From Gemmatimonas phototrophica (lineage in GTDB: Bacteria; Gemmatimonadota; Gemmatimonadetes; Gemmatimonadales; Gemmatimonadaceae), in NCBI RefSeq assembly GCF_000695095.2, contig NZ_CP011454.1, positions 1,674,001-1,738,000 on the forward strand: a stretch of DNA of 64,000 nucleotides, given 5' to 3'. Below the pieces are notes generated by a model. That model did not search any database and was not told the origin of the DNA. It worked only from the letters and a program-made list of their open reading frames with translations. The position numbers and the translations under genes were made by a program. Each line of letters starts with the position of its first letter. Within the stretch, counting starts at the first letter, position 1. Of the stretch, positions 8,426 through 17,638 are shown piece after piece.

Positions 8426-9179
8426 GCGACCCGAAGCTCAGCTTCGACTTCATCTGCACCATCATGCGACGGTCGTCGTCGGTAATCCACACCTCCGCCT
8501 TGCCGTTCTGGCTGAAGATACCTTTGGTCTGGAAGGTGGGCTGCAACACCACCGTCTTGAAGGTGCCGGCTGGCACCGTGACCGTTTCACGGCGCAGCAC
8601 CCGGATGCGGACCGGGTTGCCCTGCGCCTTGAAGTAGCGGGCAAATTCGTACGTCTTGCCGACTTCCAGCGGCAGCGTGCGCACGAAGTAGAGGAACGAC
8701 CCCTCATCGAGCGGGTTGCTCACCGTGGGCTCCTCCTCACGGTCACCTTCCTTCAGCATCCCGCGCTCAGGGAAAATTTCGTAGCGGCGCTTGCGCTCGT
8801 AATTCCCCTCGTCCACGTCCTGGTGGTAGCGCAGGGAGTTGAACGTGGCCACGTCGAACCACGACTCGTACACGTCGTTCACGCGATAGAGCGGAATGCC
8901 GCCCTTGATCGTGAACACGGTGTGCCACACCGGACGGCCACGCACTTCGGTGATTTCCTTCACCTCCATGCTGCCATTGCCCACCTTGAGCGACCCGAAT
9001 TTCACTTCGTAATCGAGGCGCTCTCCCACCGTAAAAGGCACGGCCAGCGCATTGGCGGGGAGCGGGCGCGACGCCATGTCCTGGACGGACGCCAGCGTCT
9101 GCCCACCAGCCGGCGGGGCGGTGAACGGGACGGCCGCCAGCCCGAGAAGGACCGCGAAAACGTGCATCGAGCGCTTCAT
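8388..9179 (-). CDS. Secreted DUF3108-domain protein
   Basis: This is a 263-residue exported protein. The ATG at 9179 gives a clear signal peptide (MKRSMHVFAVLLGLAAVPF...GGQT); a longer upstream frame would only add Arg-rich sequence. The body matches DUF3108: PFTVGERLDYEVKFGSLKVG near residues 45-65, then VFTIKGGIPLYRVNDVYESW, a KTYEFARYFK segment, and VWITDDDRRMMVQMKSKL near the end. The family is a beta-rich periplasmic or outer-membrane-associated domain of unknown function. It overlaps the SRAP gene tail-to-tail by 38 bp and lies 47 bp downstream of ychF on the same strand. Confidence 0.85.
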   Translation of the reverse strand: MKRSMHVFAVLLGLAAVPFTAPPAGGQTLASVQDMASRPLPANALAVPFTVGERLDYEVKFGSLKVGNGSMEVKEITEVRGRPVWHTVFTIKGGIPLYRVNDVYESWFDVATFNSLRYHQDVDEGNYERKRRYEIFPERGMLKEGDREEEPTVSNPLDEGSFLYFVRTLPLEVGKTYEFARYFKAQGNPVRIRVLRRETVTVPAGTFKTVVLQPTFQTKGIFSQNGKAEVWITDDDRRMMVQMKSKLSFGSLNLYLRGSKGTK

Positions 9180-9226
9180 GCGAGCCTTGTACCCGGAACC
9201 GGACAAAAAGGTGCGCTGAGCAGACG

Positions 9227-10321
9227 CTAGACGTTGAACCGGAACAACAGCACGTCGCCGTCCTGCACCACGTACTCTTTGCCTTCCGATCGCACCGCCC
9301 CCTTTTCCTTGGCGCCCTTCCAACCGCCCAGGGAGACGAAATCAGCAAACGACGCCGTCTCGGCCCGAATGAACCCCTTCTCGAAGTCCGTGTGAATGAC
9401 CGCCGCGGCCTTGGGGGCCGTGTCGCCTTTGTGAATGGTCCACGCGCGTACTTCCTGCTCGCCGGCCGTGAAGTACGTGTCGAGCCCCAGGAGCGAGTAG
9501 CCGGCCCGGATGAGTCGGTCGAGCCCCGCCGACTCAATGCCCAGCGAGGCGAGAAACTCGGCCCGCTCGTCGGCCGGCAGTTCCGACAGCTCCGACTCGA
9601 TCTTGGCCGAGAAGGGCACGACTTCGGCGTGTTCCCCCGCCACGGCCTCGCGCAGCGCCTTGAGGTACGTCCCCTCTTCGCCCGACAGCTCCTCGTCGGT
9701 CACGTTGGCGGCGTAGAGCACCGGCTTGGCGGTGAGCAATTGCATACCGCCCAGCTTTTCCAGGAAATCGGCCGAGAGGCCGGCGCGCCAGAGCGGCTTC
9801 CCTTCGGAGAGAGCGGCGTTGGCGGCTTCGAGCGCCGGCAATTCGGCCAACGCCTCCTTGTCGGCCGCCTTGGCGGCGCGCTTCACCTTGTCGAGCCGCT
9901 TTTCCACCGTGGCCAGATCGGAAAGCGCGAGCTCCAGCTCAATGATTTCCTTGTCGCGTGCCGGGTCGGGCTGCCCCATCACGTGCGTCACGTCGTCGTC
10001 GGCAAAGCAGCGGATGACGTGCACAATGGCGTCGGTCTCGCGGATGTTCTGCAGGAACTTGTTCCCCAGCCCTTCACCCTGCGACGCGCCCTTGACCAGC
10101 CCGGCAATGTCCACGAACTGCACCACCGCCGGCACCGTGCGCTTGGGGAGCACGATTTCCGCCAGCTTGTCGAGCCGGGGATCGGGAACCTCCACCATGC
10201 CCACATTGGGCTCAACGGTGCAGAAGGGATAATTCGCCGCTTCCGCCTTTGCCGCCGTGAGCGCGTTGAAGAGCGTGGATTTGCCAACGTTGGGGAGACC
10301 GACGATACCGAGGCGGAGCAT
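9227..10321 (-). CDS. ychF: Redox-regulated ATPase/GTPase YchF (Obg family)
   Basis: This 364-residue protein has the YchF layout. The N-terminal G domain starts MLRLGIVGLPNVGKSTLFNA (Walker A GLPNVGKST), with a PNVGMVEVPDPRL segment, switch II VDIAGLVKGASQGEGLG, and the altered G4 motif NVTDEE in place of NKxD, which explains ATP preference in the family. A helical insert follows G3 and the C-terminal TGS-type domain contains VRAWTIHKGDTAPKAA, IHTDFEKGFIRAE and DGDVLLFRFNV. YchF binds the ribosome and modulates stress responses. The start is placed at 10321 because this gives the universal MLRLGIVG N-terminus and normal length (about 363). Confidence 0.97.
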   Translation of the reverse strand: MLRLGIVGLPNVGKSTLFNALTAAKAEAANYPFCTVEPNVGMVEVPDPRLDKLAEIVLPKRTVPAVVQFVDIAGLVKGASQGEGLGNKFLQNIRETDAIVHVIRCFADDDVTHVMGQPDPARDKEIIELELALSDLATVEKRLDKVKRAAKAADKEALAELPALEAANAALSEGKPLWRAGLSADFLEKLGGMQLLTAKPVLYAANVTDEELSGEEGTYLKALREAVAGEHAEVVPFSAKIESELSELPADERAEFLASLGIESAGLDRLIRAGYSLLGLDTYFTAGEQEVRAWTIHKGDTAPKAAAVIHTDFEKGFIRAETASFADFVSLGGWKGAKEKGAVRSEGKEYVVQDGDVLLFRFNV

Positions 10322-10445
10322 GGGGCTGGGTTGGGGTTTGGATACAGCTTTGAAAGGTAATAGGGGAGGGGAGGGGGGCGGAAAAATGATCGGGTGGCCG
10401 CGAAAATGATGAGATTCCATTGCCTGCCATAGCCTATCCTCTGGG

Positions 10446-10820
10446 ATGCAGGACTTTCGGAAACTCGTGGTATGGCAGCGGGCGCAGGCATTGGCCGCTC
10501 GGGTACATCGGCTCACGACCTCACCCAAAGGGGGCGCACATGGCGCGTGGCGCAATCAGCTCCAACGTTCGGTTCAATCGATTGCCGCAAACGTTGCCGA
10601 AGGCGCAGTAAGGTCAACGCCGAGGCAATTTGGTCATTTTCTCACGATCGCTTTGGGGTCAACGTCGGAGACCGAGAGCCACTTGGACTTCGCGTGGCGG
10701 ATCGGAGCCCTCTCCTCCGACGACGTTATGCCTCTGCTTGACGAGGCGGCTCAAATCCGTCGCATGCTTACGGCACTACGCAAACGGGTTCTGGAGACCC
10801 AAAGGAAAACTGAACACTGA
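10446..10820 (+). CDS. Four-helix-bundle protein (S23/IVS-encoded family)
   Basis: This 124-residue protein begins MQDFRKLVVWQRAQALAARV, the signature of the small four-helix-bundle family first seen in intervening sequences of 23S rRNA (TIGR02436-like). Further family marks are QLQRSVQSIAANVAEGA, FGHFLTIALGSTSETESHL and a final helix with ALRKRVLE. The family forms oligomeric helical barrels; diversity-generating-retroelement Avd proteins share the fold. Its cellular role is unknown outside those systems. No reverse transcriptase or rRNA lies nearby here. The stop codon at 10818-10820 is inside the start of a palindromic heptad repeat array, so gene and array are physically joined. The upstream 124 bp are shared with the divergent ychF. 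Confidence 0.9.
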   Translation: MQDFRKLVVWQRAQALAARVHRLTTSPKGGAHGAWRNQLQRSVQSIAANVAEGAVRSTPRQFGHFLTIALGSTSETESHLDFAWRIGALSSDDVMPLLDEAAQIRRMLTALRKRVLETQRKTEH

Positions 10821-10947
10821 CAACTTGAACTGACCACTGAGAACTCCTGCTGAAAACTGAAAACTCCCCGCGGGTGGCGAGGAGTCTTCACTTCTGAGTT
10901 CGAGTTTTCAGTGGTCAGTTGGAGTTTTGAGTCTCCAGTTCAACTCC
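10808..10947. repeat. Palindromic heptad array A (ACTGANN words)
   Basis: Two inverted arms surround a GC-rich centre near 10867-10883. The left arm reads ACTGAAC, ACTGACC, ACTGAGA, CTGAAAACTGAAAACTC. The right arm reads the reverse complement type: GAGTTTTCAGTGGTCAGTT and GAGTTTTGAGTCTCCAGTT. Words share ACTGA and differ in the two bases that follow. The array joins the end of the four-helix-bundle gene to the stop codon of the convergent M28 peptidase gene. It could fold into a long imperfect hairpin. Confidence 0.85.
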
Positions 10948-12687
10948 CTACTGCTTGCACTGCCCCCGCGGATTCAGCTTCGGCTGATCGACCAGCGGCC
11001 TCGTTGCGCGATTGCCCAGCTCCGTCGCGATATCCGCCACCAGCCGCGACACGCGCTGCATATGCGGGTAATCGATATACTGCGGCTCGTCGGTGAGCTG
11101 GTGATACGCCGAGTGTCCACCGGTGGTGAAGAACGTGACCGGCACGCCCCACTTGGCGTACTCGTAGTGATCGCTGCGGCAGTAGATATTCATGGGGTGC
11201 CCGTTGGCATCCATGGCGTAGTCGAACGAGAAGTTGTGCTTCTTGCCCGTATTCACTTTCTCCACCAGGTCGCCCAGCTCGGTGGACAAACGGCGCGAAC
11301 CCACCAGCTGCAGATAATCGGGGCCGCCGCGCAGCTCCTTACCGTCGGCGCTCATGCCGGTCTGGTCGGTCGCGCTGCCGCGGCCCACCATGTCCATGTT
11401 GAGCTGCGCCACAATGCTGTCGCGCGGCACCGTGGGGTACTCGGTGAAGTGCGCTGAACCCCACAGCCCTTTCTCTTCGCCGGCGTGCCACACGAAGAGC
11501 GTGCTGCGCTTGGGCTTCACCTTCTGCGTGGCCAGATACTCGGCGATCTCCAGCACCGCCATGGAGCCGGAGCCGTCGTCATCGGCGCCGTTGAAAATGG
11601 AGTCGCTACGCGCCGGACGATTCTTGCGCAGCTCGGCCAACTCGGCATTGATCTGCACGAACTGTTCGGCGTTGCCCATCTTGTCGTCGTTCTCAGCGCC
11701 GCCGGGACGCACGATCTTGTTGAAGACGTAGACGGAATCGTGATCGATGGCGCGGCGTGCCGTGCCCACATGATCGCTGTGGGCGCCGATGGCCACGTAC
11801 TGCGTGGCGAGCTTGGGATCGCTTCCGGGAATGAGCCCGATCACGTTGCGCGCAGGGAATGGCGGGGACTGCATATCTACGAGCGCCTTCACGTTCAACT
11901 TGGCGCCGACCGCTCCCGGCGCCAGCATGGACATGCCGACGTTGAAGATTTTCGTCGTCACACTGTCCGTGACGAAGAGCCGGGAATCCGAAGGCATGTT
12001 CGGGTCAACCACGGAAAGCCCGCCTTGCAGCACGTAGTTCAGCACGCCGCGCGCTTGGGCAGGGAGCAGGAAGAGCACCGCGGCGGCGCCTTCCGGCGCC
12101 TCGATGCTCCCCACAACGGCGCGCTGCAGCGCGGGATTGCTCGTGATGCTGTACGCGACCACGCGCCCCTGTGCCTGTTCCGGGGTCACCGGGGGCATCC
12201 CCTCCGCGGGAAGCGGGCCGGCAAAGAAAACTTCCGCATCGTTTGTCGTGATGTTCTGGGCGCCGCTGAATGCCCATTCCTGGCCAAGCGTCGCCGTGGC
12301 GCCCCCCGCCACAAACGACGACATGCGATCGACCCTACGCGTCTTGAGCGGCAACGTCTGGAAGTACGTGCCGCTATCGCCCATGGGCTTGATGCCGAGC
12401 CGTTTGAGCTCCCCAGCAATGTACGTGGTGGCCTTGTAATGCCCTTCGGTGCCCACATCGCGGCCACCGAGCGAGTCGTCGGCAAAGATGTACAGCCGCG
12501 TCATCAGATCCTGCGACGTGATCGCCCCGGTGGTGGGGCGCGGCGTGTGCTTGAGCGGCAGCGGGGAACTGTTCACGCCCGCGTCTACGGGCGTCTTGCG
12601 GGGAGCATCCTGCGCCTGTCCAACCAGCGGCGCGGAGATCGTGGCAACAGCGGCGGCCAGCAGCCACCGCGGCGAAATCATGGTCAT
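10948..12687 (-). CDS. Secreted M28 family zinc aminopeptidase
   Basis: This 579-residue protein carries a signal peptide (MTMISPRWLLAAAVATIS...GQAQ). A protease-associated-type insert occupies roughly residues 120-280. The M28 catalytic core then shows all expected ligands for two zinc ions: His in AIGAHSDHVG (about 301), Asp in GADDDGSGSM (about 367), the Glu pair in WHAGEEKGLWG (about 402), Asp in LNMDMVGR (about 430) and His in TGGHSAYHQ (about 523). It should trim N-terminal residues from peptides in the periplasm or outside the cell. Its ATG overlaps the stop codon of the upstream lipoprotein gene (ATGA), so the two are translationally coupled. Its stop codon abuts repeat array A. Confidence 0.93.
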   Translation of the reverse strand: MTMISPRWLLAAAVATISAPLVGQAQDAPRKTPVDAGVNSSPLPLKHTPRPTTGAITSQDLMTRLYIFADDSLGGRDVGTEGHYKATTYIAGELKRLGIKPMGDSGTYFQTLPLKTRRVDRMSSFVAGGATATLGQEWAFSGAQNITTNDAEVFFAGPLPAEGMPPVTPEQAQGRVVAYSITSNPALQRAVVGSIEAPEGAAAVLFLLPAQARGVLNYVLQGGLSVVDPNMPSDSRLFVTDSVTTKIFNVGMSMLAPGAVGAKLNVKALVDMQSPPFPARNVIGLIPGSDPKLATQYVAIGAHSDHVGTARRAIDHDSVYVFNKIVRPGGAENDDKMGNAEQFVQINAELAELRKNRPARSDSIFNGADDDGSGSMAVLEIAEYLATQKVKPKRSTLFVWHAGEEKGLWGSAHFTEYPTVPRDSIVAQLNMDMVGRGSATDQTGMSADGKELRGGPDYLQLVGSRRLSTELGDLVEKVNTGKKHNFSFDYAMDANGHPMNIYCRSDHYEYAKWGVPVTFFTTGGHSAYHQLTDEPQYIDYPHMQRVSRLVADIATELGNRATRPLVDQPKLNPRGQCKQ

Positions 12688-14048
12688 CGGGGCGAAGTCT
12701 GAGAAAGGGAGAAACGCGCGATATGCACCTGCAGGGGATTCACACTGGTCCAGGCAGCCACGACATCATTGCCGTCCCGCACCAGCCGCGGAAACCCACT
12801 TTGCCGAGCACCTGACGTACGCGAGAGGACACGGGATTCACCGAGGGAGTTCCCCACGATCTTGCGGGCCAACACCTCGGCTTCGGTGGGGCTCCGCTGC
12901 TCCAGCCACACCACCACCGGGTTAGCGGCATCGTCGAGCACCACATCCACGCGGCCAATGGGGTCGCCGTCGTCGATGCGCAGCGGCGGACCAAAGGTGG
13001 CGCCGCCATCTACGGAGCGCGCGATGTTCACCCGCGCCGTATCGTGCGCCGCGGTAAACCACGCCACCACTACCGTATCGCCAACCGCCGCCGCCTGGGG
13101 CCCGTTTACCGGACAGCCAGGATAATGCCAGTCGTCGTTGTGCACCTTCTTCGACTCGGTCCAACCGGTCGCGGTCTGGCGCACGATGGCGATGTCGCGA
13201 ATTTCTTCGGCCGAGCGGTCGCGGTAAACCAGAATGCGTCCGCTGCGCGTCGCGGTGGTGCCGGTCTGGCAGCAATCGCAGGTGCGCGCGTCCAGCAACG
13301 CTTCACGCGACAACACCCCGGTCGTCGACACGCTGGCGGCTCGGATGGTCATCTCTTTCGTGCTATCGGCCATCGCGCTCTTGCGGCCATCGAGCCACAC
13401 GAGGCCAATGTCACTCTCCCCTTCCGGCCACAACGACACGAAGCCGTGTTCGGCCAGCAGGCCGTCGGTGTGGGGGGTAATGGGCGCGCCCCAGGTCCGT
13501 CCGCCGTCGCTCGAGCGCACCACGCGCACGCCGTAGGCGTATTTCTTGTCGCCCTCGCGCTCCAGCCAATGCGCGGCAAGGTCACCGTTGCCGAGTGCCG
13601 TGATGGCGGGGAAGTCGGCCCAGTTCACGAAGAACTGCCGGTTGTCGGCAATGGTGCGCACGCTGTCCCACGCGGTGCCATTCCACGTGCTCATCTGGAT
13701 GGCGACGGTGGAGTCGGGGCGACGCTGCGTCCACGACAGCAGCACCTGGCCTTTGGCATCGAGGGCGAGGTGTGGCGTGTTGCTGCCGGTCGGCGCGGGC
13801 GAGCTGAACTCACGGACGGGGCCCAGGGTCGTCGTGGCTCCCCCCTCTGACGGGGCCGCGTCACCACAGGCACTCACGGTGAGGCCGGCTGCTGTGAGCA
13901 GCAGCGTCCTCAGTGCCACGACACGTGACACTGCCGAGGTGCGTCGCACGGCGGGTCGCACTTTGGAAAGCTTCAACACGGGTCGGGGGCTCAGGAGATG
14001 GGGGCGGCCCACAGTCGGCAGCCGGAAAAACAGCGGTAGGATTTGCAT
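12684..14048 (-). CDS. Sialidase/BNR-repeat-like exported lipoprotein
   Basis: The 454-residue product has a long basic N-terminus and then a lipoprotein signal, LRTLLLTAAGLTVSAC, with the Cys near residue 61. The true start may lie downstream of 14048, perhaps at a GTG closer to this signal. The mature part resembles a six-bladed sialidase-type propeller. Asp-box motifs are visible (SSDGGRTW, SVDGGATF), along with HLALDAKGQVLLSW and LVWLDGRK. Arg residues of a real sialidase triad cannot be assigned, so enzymatic activity is uncertain. A CDCC cluster near residues 258-261 could bind metal. It is coupled to the downstream M28 peptidase by a 4-bp overlap. Confidence 0.8.
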   Translation of the reverse strand: MQILPLFFRLPTVGRPHLLSPRPVLKLSKVRPAVRRTSAVSRVVALRTLLLTAAGLTVSACGDAAPSEGGATTTLGPVREFSSPAPTGSNTPHLALDAKGQVLLSWTQRRPDSTVAIQMSTWNGTAWDSVRTIADNRQFFVNWADFPAITALGNGDLAAHWLEREGDKKYAYGVRVVRSSDGGRTWGAPITPHTDGLLAEHGFVSLWPEGESDIGLVWLDGRKSAMADSTKEMTIRAASVSTTGVLSREALLDARTCDCCQTGTTATRSGRILVYRDRSAEEIRDIAIVRQTATGWTESKKVHNDDWHYPGCPVNGPQAAAVGDTVVVAWFTAAHDTARVNIARSVDGGATFGPPLRIDDGDPIGRVDVVLDDAANPVVVWLEQRSPTEAEVLARKIVGNSLGESRVLSRTSGARQSGFPRLVRDGNDVVAAWTSVNPLQVHIARFSLSQTSPR

Positions 14049-14112
14049 TCAGAATGCGTCTCCGGCGTACTTTTGTGAACTCCCAACGGTTCCTTCCTTT
14101 TTGGTCCCTGCC

Positions 14113-15723
14113 ATGTTCCCACCGCAAATTGCCCGGCGACTGCTCACGGCCGCCACGGTGCTGCTCCCGGCCACCCTGACGGCCCAGACCACCGCCACCT
14201 TCCCCACCCCCGACGCGACGCTCGAGCGGATCTGGCGGTTGGGGATGGACAGCTCGCAGGTGCAGCGGCTGGGGCAGGTGCTGCTCGATTCCCTTGGCCC
14301 CCGTCTCACCGGCACGGCACGCCAGAAGGCGGCCAATGACTGGTTGGTGTCGTTGTACAAGCAGTGGGGGGTGGAGGGGCGCAACGAACAGACCGGCACC
14401 TGGCGCGGCTGGCGGCGCGGACACTCGCATATTGACCTGCTCACGCCGCGGGTGCGTACGCTCGAAGGCACCATGCTGGCTTGGAGCCCGGGTACGAAGC
14501 GCAAGGATCTCACGGCGTCTACCATGATTCTCCCGCGCTTTGCCGATAGCACCGAGTTTGTGCGTTGGCTCCCGCAGGCCAAGGGCAAGCTGGTGCTGGT
14601 GTCGGCACCGCAGCCCACCTGTCGCCCCACCGACAGCTGGAACGCGAACGCCACCCCGGCCAGCAAGGCGCGCATGGACAGCCTGCGGGCCGACGTGACG
14701 CGCGAATGGGGCGGGGCCAACGTGCGTGGTACCGGCTATAGCAACGCGTTGGGCACCGGCAGCCTGGGCGTGCGGCTTGAGCAGGGTGGCGTGGCCGGCG
14801 TGATTACGTCGCGCCCCAAGAATGCCTGGGGCACCATTGATGTGTTCGAGACCTACAACACCACGGCGCCGGCCGTGGCCCTCTCGTGCGAAGACTACGG
14901 GTTGGTGTTCCGGCTCACGGAGAACAAGCAGGCGCCCACGCTGCGCCTCAACCTCGACGCCGAGCTGCTGGGTGAACAGCCCATCTTCAATACGATCGGC
15001 ATGATCAAGGGCAGCGAAAAGCCGAACGAATACGTGTTGCTGTCGGCACACTTCGATTCGTTCGATGGCGGCAGTGGCGCGACCGACAACGGCACCGGCT
15101 CGCTCACCATGCTGGAAGCGTTCCGGTTGCTCACGCAGGTGTATCCCAAGCCCAAGCGCACCATCATCGTGGGGCATTGGACCGCCGAAGAGCACGGCCT
15201 GGTGGGCTCACGGGCGTACACCGAGGATCATCCCGAAGTGGTGCAGGGGCTTCACGCGCTCTTCAATCAGGATGCGGGCACCGGGCGCATTTTGAACATT
15301 GGCGCTGGTGGATTGCCCAATGGTGGCGAGCATCTGAAGACGTGGATGGGACGCTTGCCCACCGAGTTCTCCAGTGTGGTGACAGCCCGCATTCCCGGGT
15401 CACCGGCTGGTGGTGGCAGCGATGATGCCAGCTTTGCCTGCTATGGCGCCCCCGCCTTTGGCATGGGTGGCACCGGCTGGGAATATGGCAACTACACCTG
15501 GCACACCAACCGCGACACATTCGACAAGGTCGTGTGGGATGATCTCAAGCACAACGCGACGTTGGTGGCGATGCTGGCGTACCTCGCGAGCGAAGATGCC
15601 ACCACCATTACGCGCGAGCGCGCCACCGCCGAACAGATTGCGCCGGGACGCAGTGGGCCTGGCGCGTTTGCGTGGCCTAGCTGCCAGAAGGCGCCGAGGT
15701 CGACCAATCCGCGTTTGCGTTGA
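14113..15723 (+). CDS. Secreted M28 family metallopeptidase
   Basis: This 536-residue protein starts at the ATG at 14113, which gives a signal peptide (MFPPQIARRLLTAATVLLPA...TAQT). The frame is open further upstream, but that part mirrors the opposite gene. The M28 core has His in LSAHFDSFD (about 312), Asp in GATDNGTGS (about 323), Glu-Glu in WTAEEHGLVG (about 358), Asp in FNQDAGTG (about 387) and His in WHTNRDTFD (about 463). This completes the two-zinc set. A protease-associated-type segment precedes it. It is likely an extracellular aminopeptidase or carboxypeptidase. It is divergent from the BNR lipoprotein gene, and its last 47 bp overlap the convergent kinase gene. Confidence 0.92.
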   Translation: MFPPQIARRLLTAATVLLPATLTAQTTATFPTPDATLERIWRLGMDSSQVQRLGQVLLDSLGPRLTGTARQKAANDWLVSLYKQWGVEGRNEQTGTWRGWRRGHSHIDLLTPRVRTLEGTMLAWSPGTKRKDLTASTMILPRFADSTEFVRWLPQAKGKLVLVSAPQPTCRPTDSWNANATPASKARMDSLRADVTREWGGANVRGTGYSNALGTGSLGVRLEQGGVAGVITSRPKNAWGTIDVFETYNTTAPAVALSCEDYGLVFRLTENKQAPTLRLNLDAELLGEQPIFNTIGMIKGSEKPNEYVLLSAHFDSFDGGSGATDNGTGSLTMLEAFRLLTQVYPKPKRTIIVGHWTAEEHGLVGSRAYTEDHPEVVQGLHALFNQDAGTGRILNIGAGGLPNGGEHLKTWMGRLPTEFSSVVTARIPGSPAGGGSDDASFACYGAPAFGMGGTGWEYGNYTWHTNRDTFDKVVWDDLKHNATLVAMLAYLASEDATTITRERATAEQIAPGRSGPGAFAWPSCQKAPRSTNPRLR

Positions 15724-17638
15724 CCGCGTTGGGGCTGGTGCCGGCGAACGGAAGCACGAGAGTGAAAGTGCTTCCCTCGCCGCGGGCGGACCGAACCGCC
15801 AGTGCGCCGCCCACCTCACGCATGGATTTGGATACGGAGGCAAGCCCCAGGCCGGTTCCCTTGCCGCGAGGTTTGGTGGTGAAGAACGGTTCGCACAACC
15901 GATTCACGGTTTTCGGATCCATGCCTGAACCGTAGTCCTGTACGGCGATCGTGACATACTCGCCATCGTCAAGGACCGCGCCGCCCAACAAGCCGCCTGG
16001 AGGTTGCAGGACCCGCTCTACTCGGATCGACACGCGCGGGGGGGCATCGCCGCTGGCGTCACGCGCGTTGGCCACGAGGTTGAGCAATGACTGCAGCAGG
16101 TCCGCCGCATCAATGAACACCCAGGCGCGGCTGTCCATGGTCACCACGTCGATGCTGCCGTCACGAACCAATCGACGAAGCAAACGACTGTTGTCGCGCA
16201 GCAGCACGGCGGCATCGAGGCGGGCAGGACGCGCATCGCTCTGGCGGGCAATCCCCATCAGGCGACGCGTGAGATCTGCCCCCCGTTCGGCCGCCATGAC
16301 AATTTCATCGATGTCCGGGGCCGCCTCACAGCGGTCAGGCAAGGCGGCGCGAGCCGACTCCGCGGCGCTCAGGACAATGGTGAGCATATTGTTGAAATCA
16401 TGGGCCACCGTCCCGGCGACCATACCGATCGCCTCCATCCGGCGCGACTCCACCAGGCGCGCCTCGAGAATGGCTCGTTCCTCGAGTTCAGCTTCCAGTT
16501 GCTGGGTCCGTTCTTCGAGACTCGACAAGGTGCCGGCGAGTTCGTCGGTCATACGATTCACATCGCGCCCTAATTGCGTGATCTCGTCATTGGTGCGGTC
16601 AATGACCACACGGGCAGTACGGTCACCGCCTGCAATGCGGCGTACCACCACGGCGGTCTCTTCAATGCGTGCTGCGAAACGCCGCCCTATCAGCGCCGAG
16701 AGCAGCGCCACTCCAAGCAGCACCCCGCCCGCGTACTTCAGCGTGTTTGTGGCTTCGAGACGCGCTGGGGCGAGGACGTCGGCTTCATCGACGGTCATGG
16801 CGACGTACCATGGCACCGTTTTCAGCCGTAACGAGGCTTCTCGAACGATATTGCCGTGCGTCACCATGCGGAAACGCCGCTCGCGAATCCCGCCCGGGAG
16901 AATGGTTTCCGACAGCAGCGAGACATTTGGCGGCAGCGAATCCCACGGCTGCGCCGCAGGGGGCACCTTGCCTTTTTGCGGAAGTGGCCAGGCGGCCACC
17001 ACGGCGCCTGACGTCTCACGCACGCGCATCAGTCCCTGCGCAGCCGTACCGCGAGCCTCTTCGCCGAGTACTTGGGTATAGACGGTCGGTCGGGTGCGGA
17101 GCCCCAGCACGGCACGCTGTTCAGCCTTCCGGTTGCGCACGGAGGCCACGAAGGCCGTATTCGCCGCATTCCCCGCACCGGACAGAAAATTGAGAGCGAT
17201 GGGGTAGGGGAGATCGGCGATGGTGCCGGGCGAACCCGGATCGACGGTATCAGCCGTCGCCAGAATTACCCGGCGTTGATTGTCGATGATGCCAACTTCG
17301 GTATTGTGGATGGGATCGAGTCGCACCAGCGCGTACAACGCCTGGAGCGCCCCATTGCGGGCCGTACGATCCCCGTTGGCATAATCCACCAGCAACGGAT
17401 TCTGCGCGGCTGTACGCACCGCATCAAGACGCGTCGCAACCAGCGCATCCAGGCGTGCGGCGGCGCCGGCGACGCTGGCCGACATGCCGCGTGACGCCTG
17501 GTCGGCCAGCAACCGGGTGGTAAACTGATAGTCTCGCCAAGACACGAGGAACACGGCCAAGGCCACGACCGCCACGGCGCTCACTATCACGGTGCGGCGC
17601 ACGGAGCGGCGTCCGGACAGTACGGGTATTGACGTCAT
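15677..17638 (-). CDS. Membrane sensor histidine kinase
   Basis: This 653-residue kinase has a membrane segment at about 17-33, a periplasmic sensor region of about 270 residues, a second membrane segment at about 302-318, a HAMP-like linker, a coiled coil (ERTQQLEAELEERAILEARL), and a HisKA region with AGTVAHDFNNML (phospho-acceptor His about 413). The ATPase domain shows LLNLVANARDAS, VQDYGSGMD and FFTTKPRGKGTGLGLA. The AHDFNN H-box is typical of kinases acting with detached response regulators; none is encoded next to it. The start at 17638 is fixed by a 4-bp ATGA overlap with the upstream binding-protein gene, which suggests the two proteins work together. The 3' end overlaps the M28 gene by 47 bp. 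Confidence 0.93.
   Translation of the reverse strand: MTSIPVLSGRRSVRRTVIVSAVAVVALAVFLVSWRDYQFTTRLLADQASRGMSASVAGAAARLDALVATRLDAVRTAAQNPLLVDYANGDRTARNGALQALYALVRLDPIHNTEVGIIDNQRRVILATADTVDPGSPGTIADLPYPIALNFLSGAGNAANTAFVASVRNRKAEQRAVLGLRTRPTVYTQVLGEEARGTAAQGLMRVRETSGAVVAAWPLPQKGKVPPAAQPWDSLPPNVSLLSETILPGGIRERRFRMVTHGNIVREASLRLKTVPWYVAMTVDEADVLAPARLEATNTLKYAGGVLLGVALLSALIGRRFAARIEETAVVVRRIAGGDRTARVVIDRTNDEITQLGRDVNRMTDELAGTLSSLEERTQQLEAELEERAILEARLVESRRMEAIGMVAGTVAHDFNNMLTIVLSAAESARAALPDRCEAAPDIDEIVMAAERGADLTRRLMGIARQSDARPARLDAAVLLRDNSRLLRRLVRDGSIDVVTMDSRAWVFIDAADLLQSLLNLVANARDASGDAPPRVSIRVERVLQPPGGLLGGAVLDDGEYVTIAVQDYGSGMDPKTVNRLCEPFFTTKPRGKGTGLGLASVSKSMREVGGALAVRSARGEGSTFTLVLPFAGTSPNAVNANADWSTSAPSGS

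Noticed and set aside
10446-10947. Diversity-generating retroelement around the four-helix-bundle (Avd-fold) gene
   Set aside because: No reverse transcriptase, template repeat or C-type-lectin variable region is visible in the window. Only the fold family is shared.
10822-10947. Heptad arrays as ordinary bidirectional terminators
   Set aside because: Some lie between convergent genes, but others lie in a divergent promoter region (array C) or between co-directional operon genes (arrays B, D and F), and none is followed by a proper T-run.
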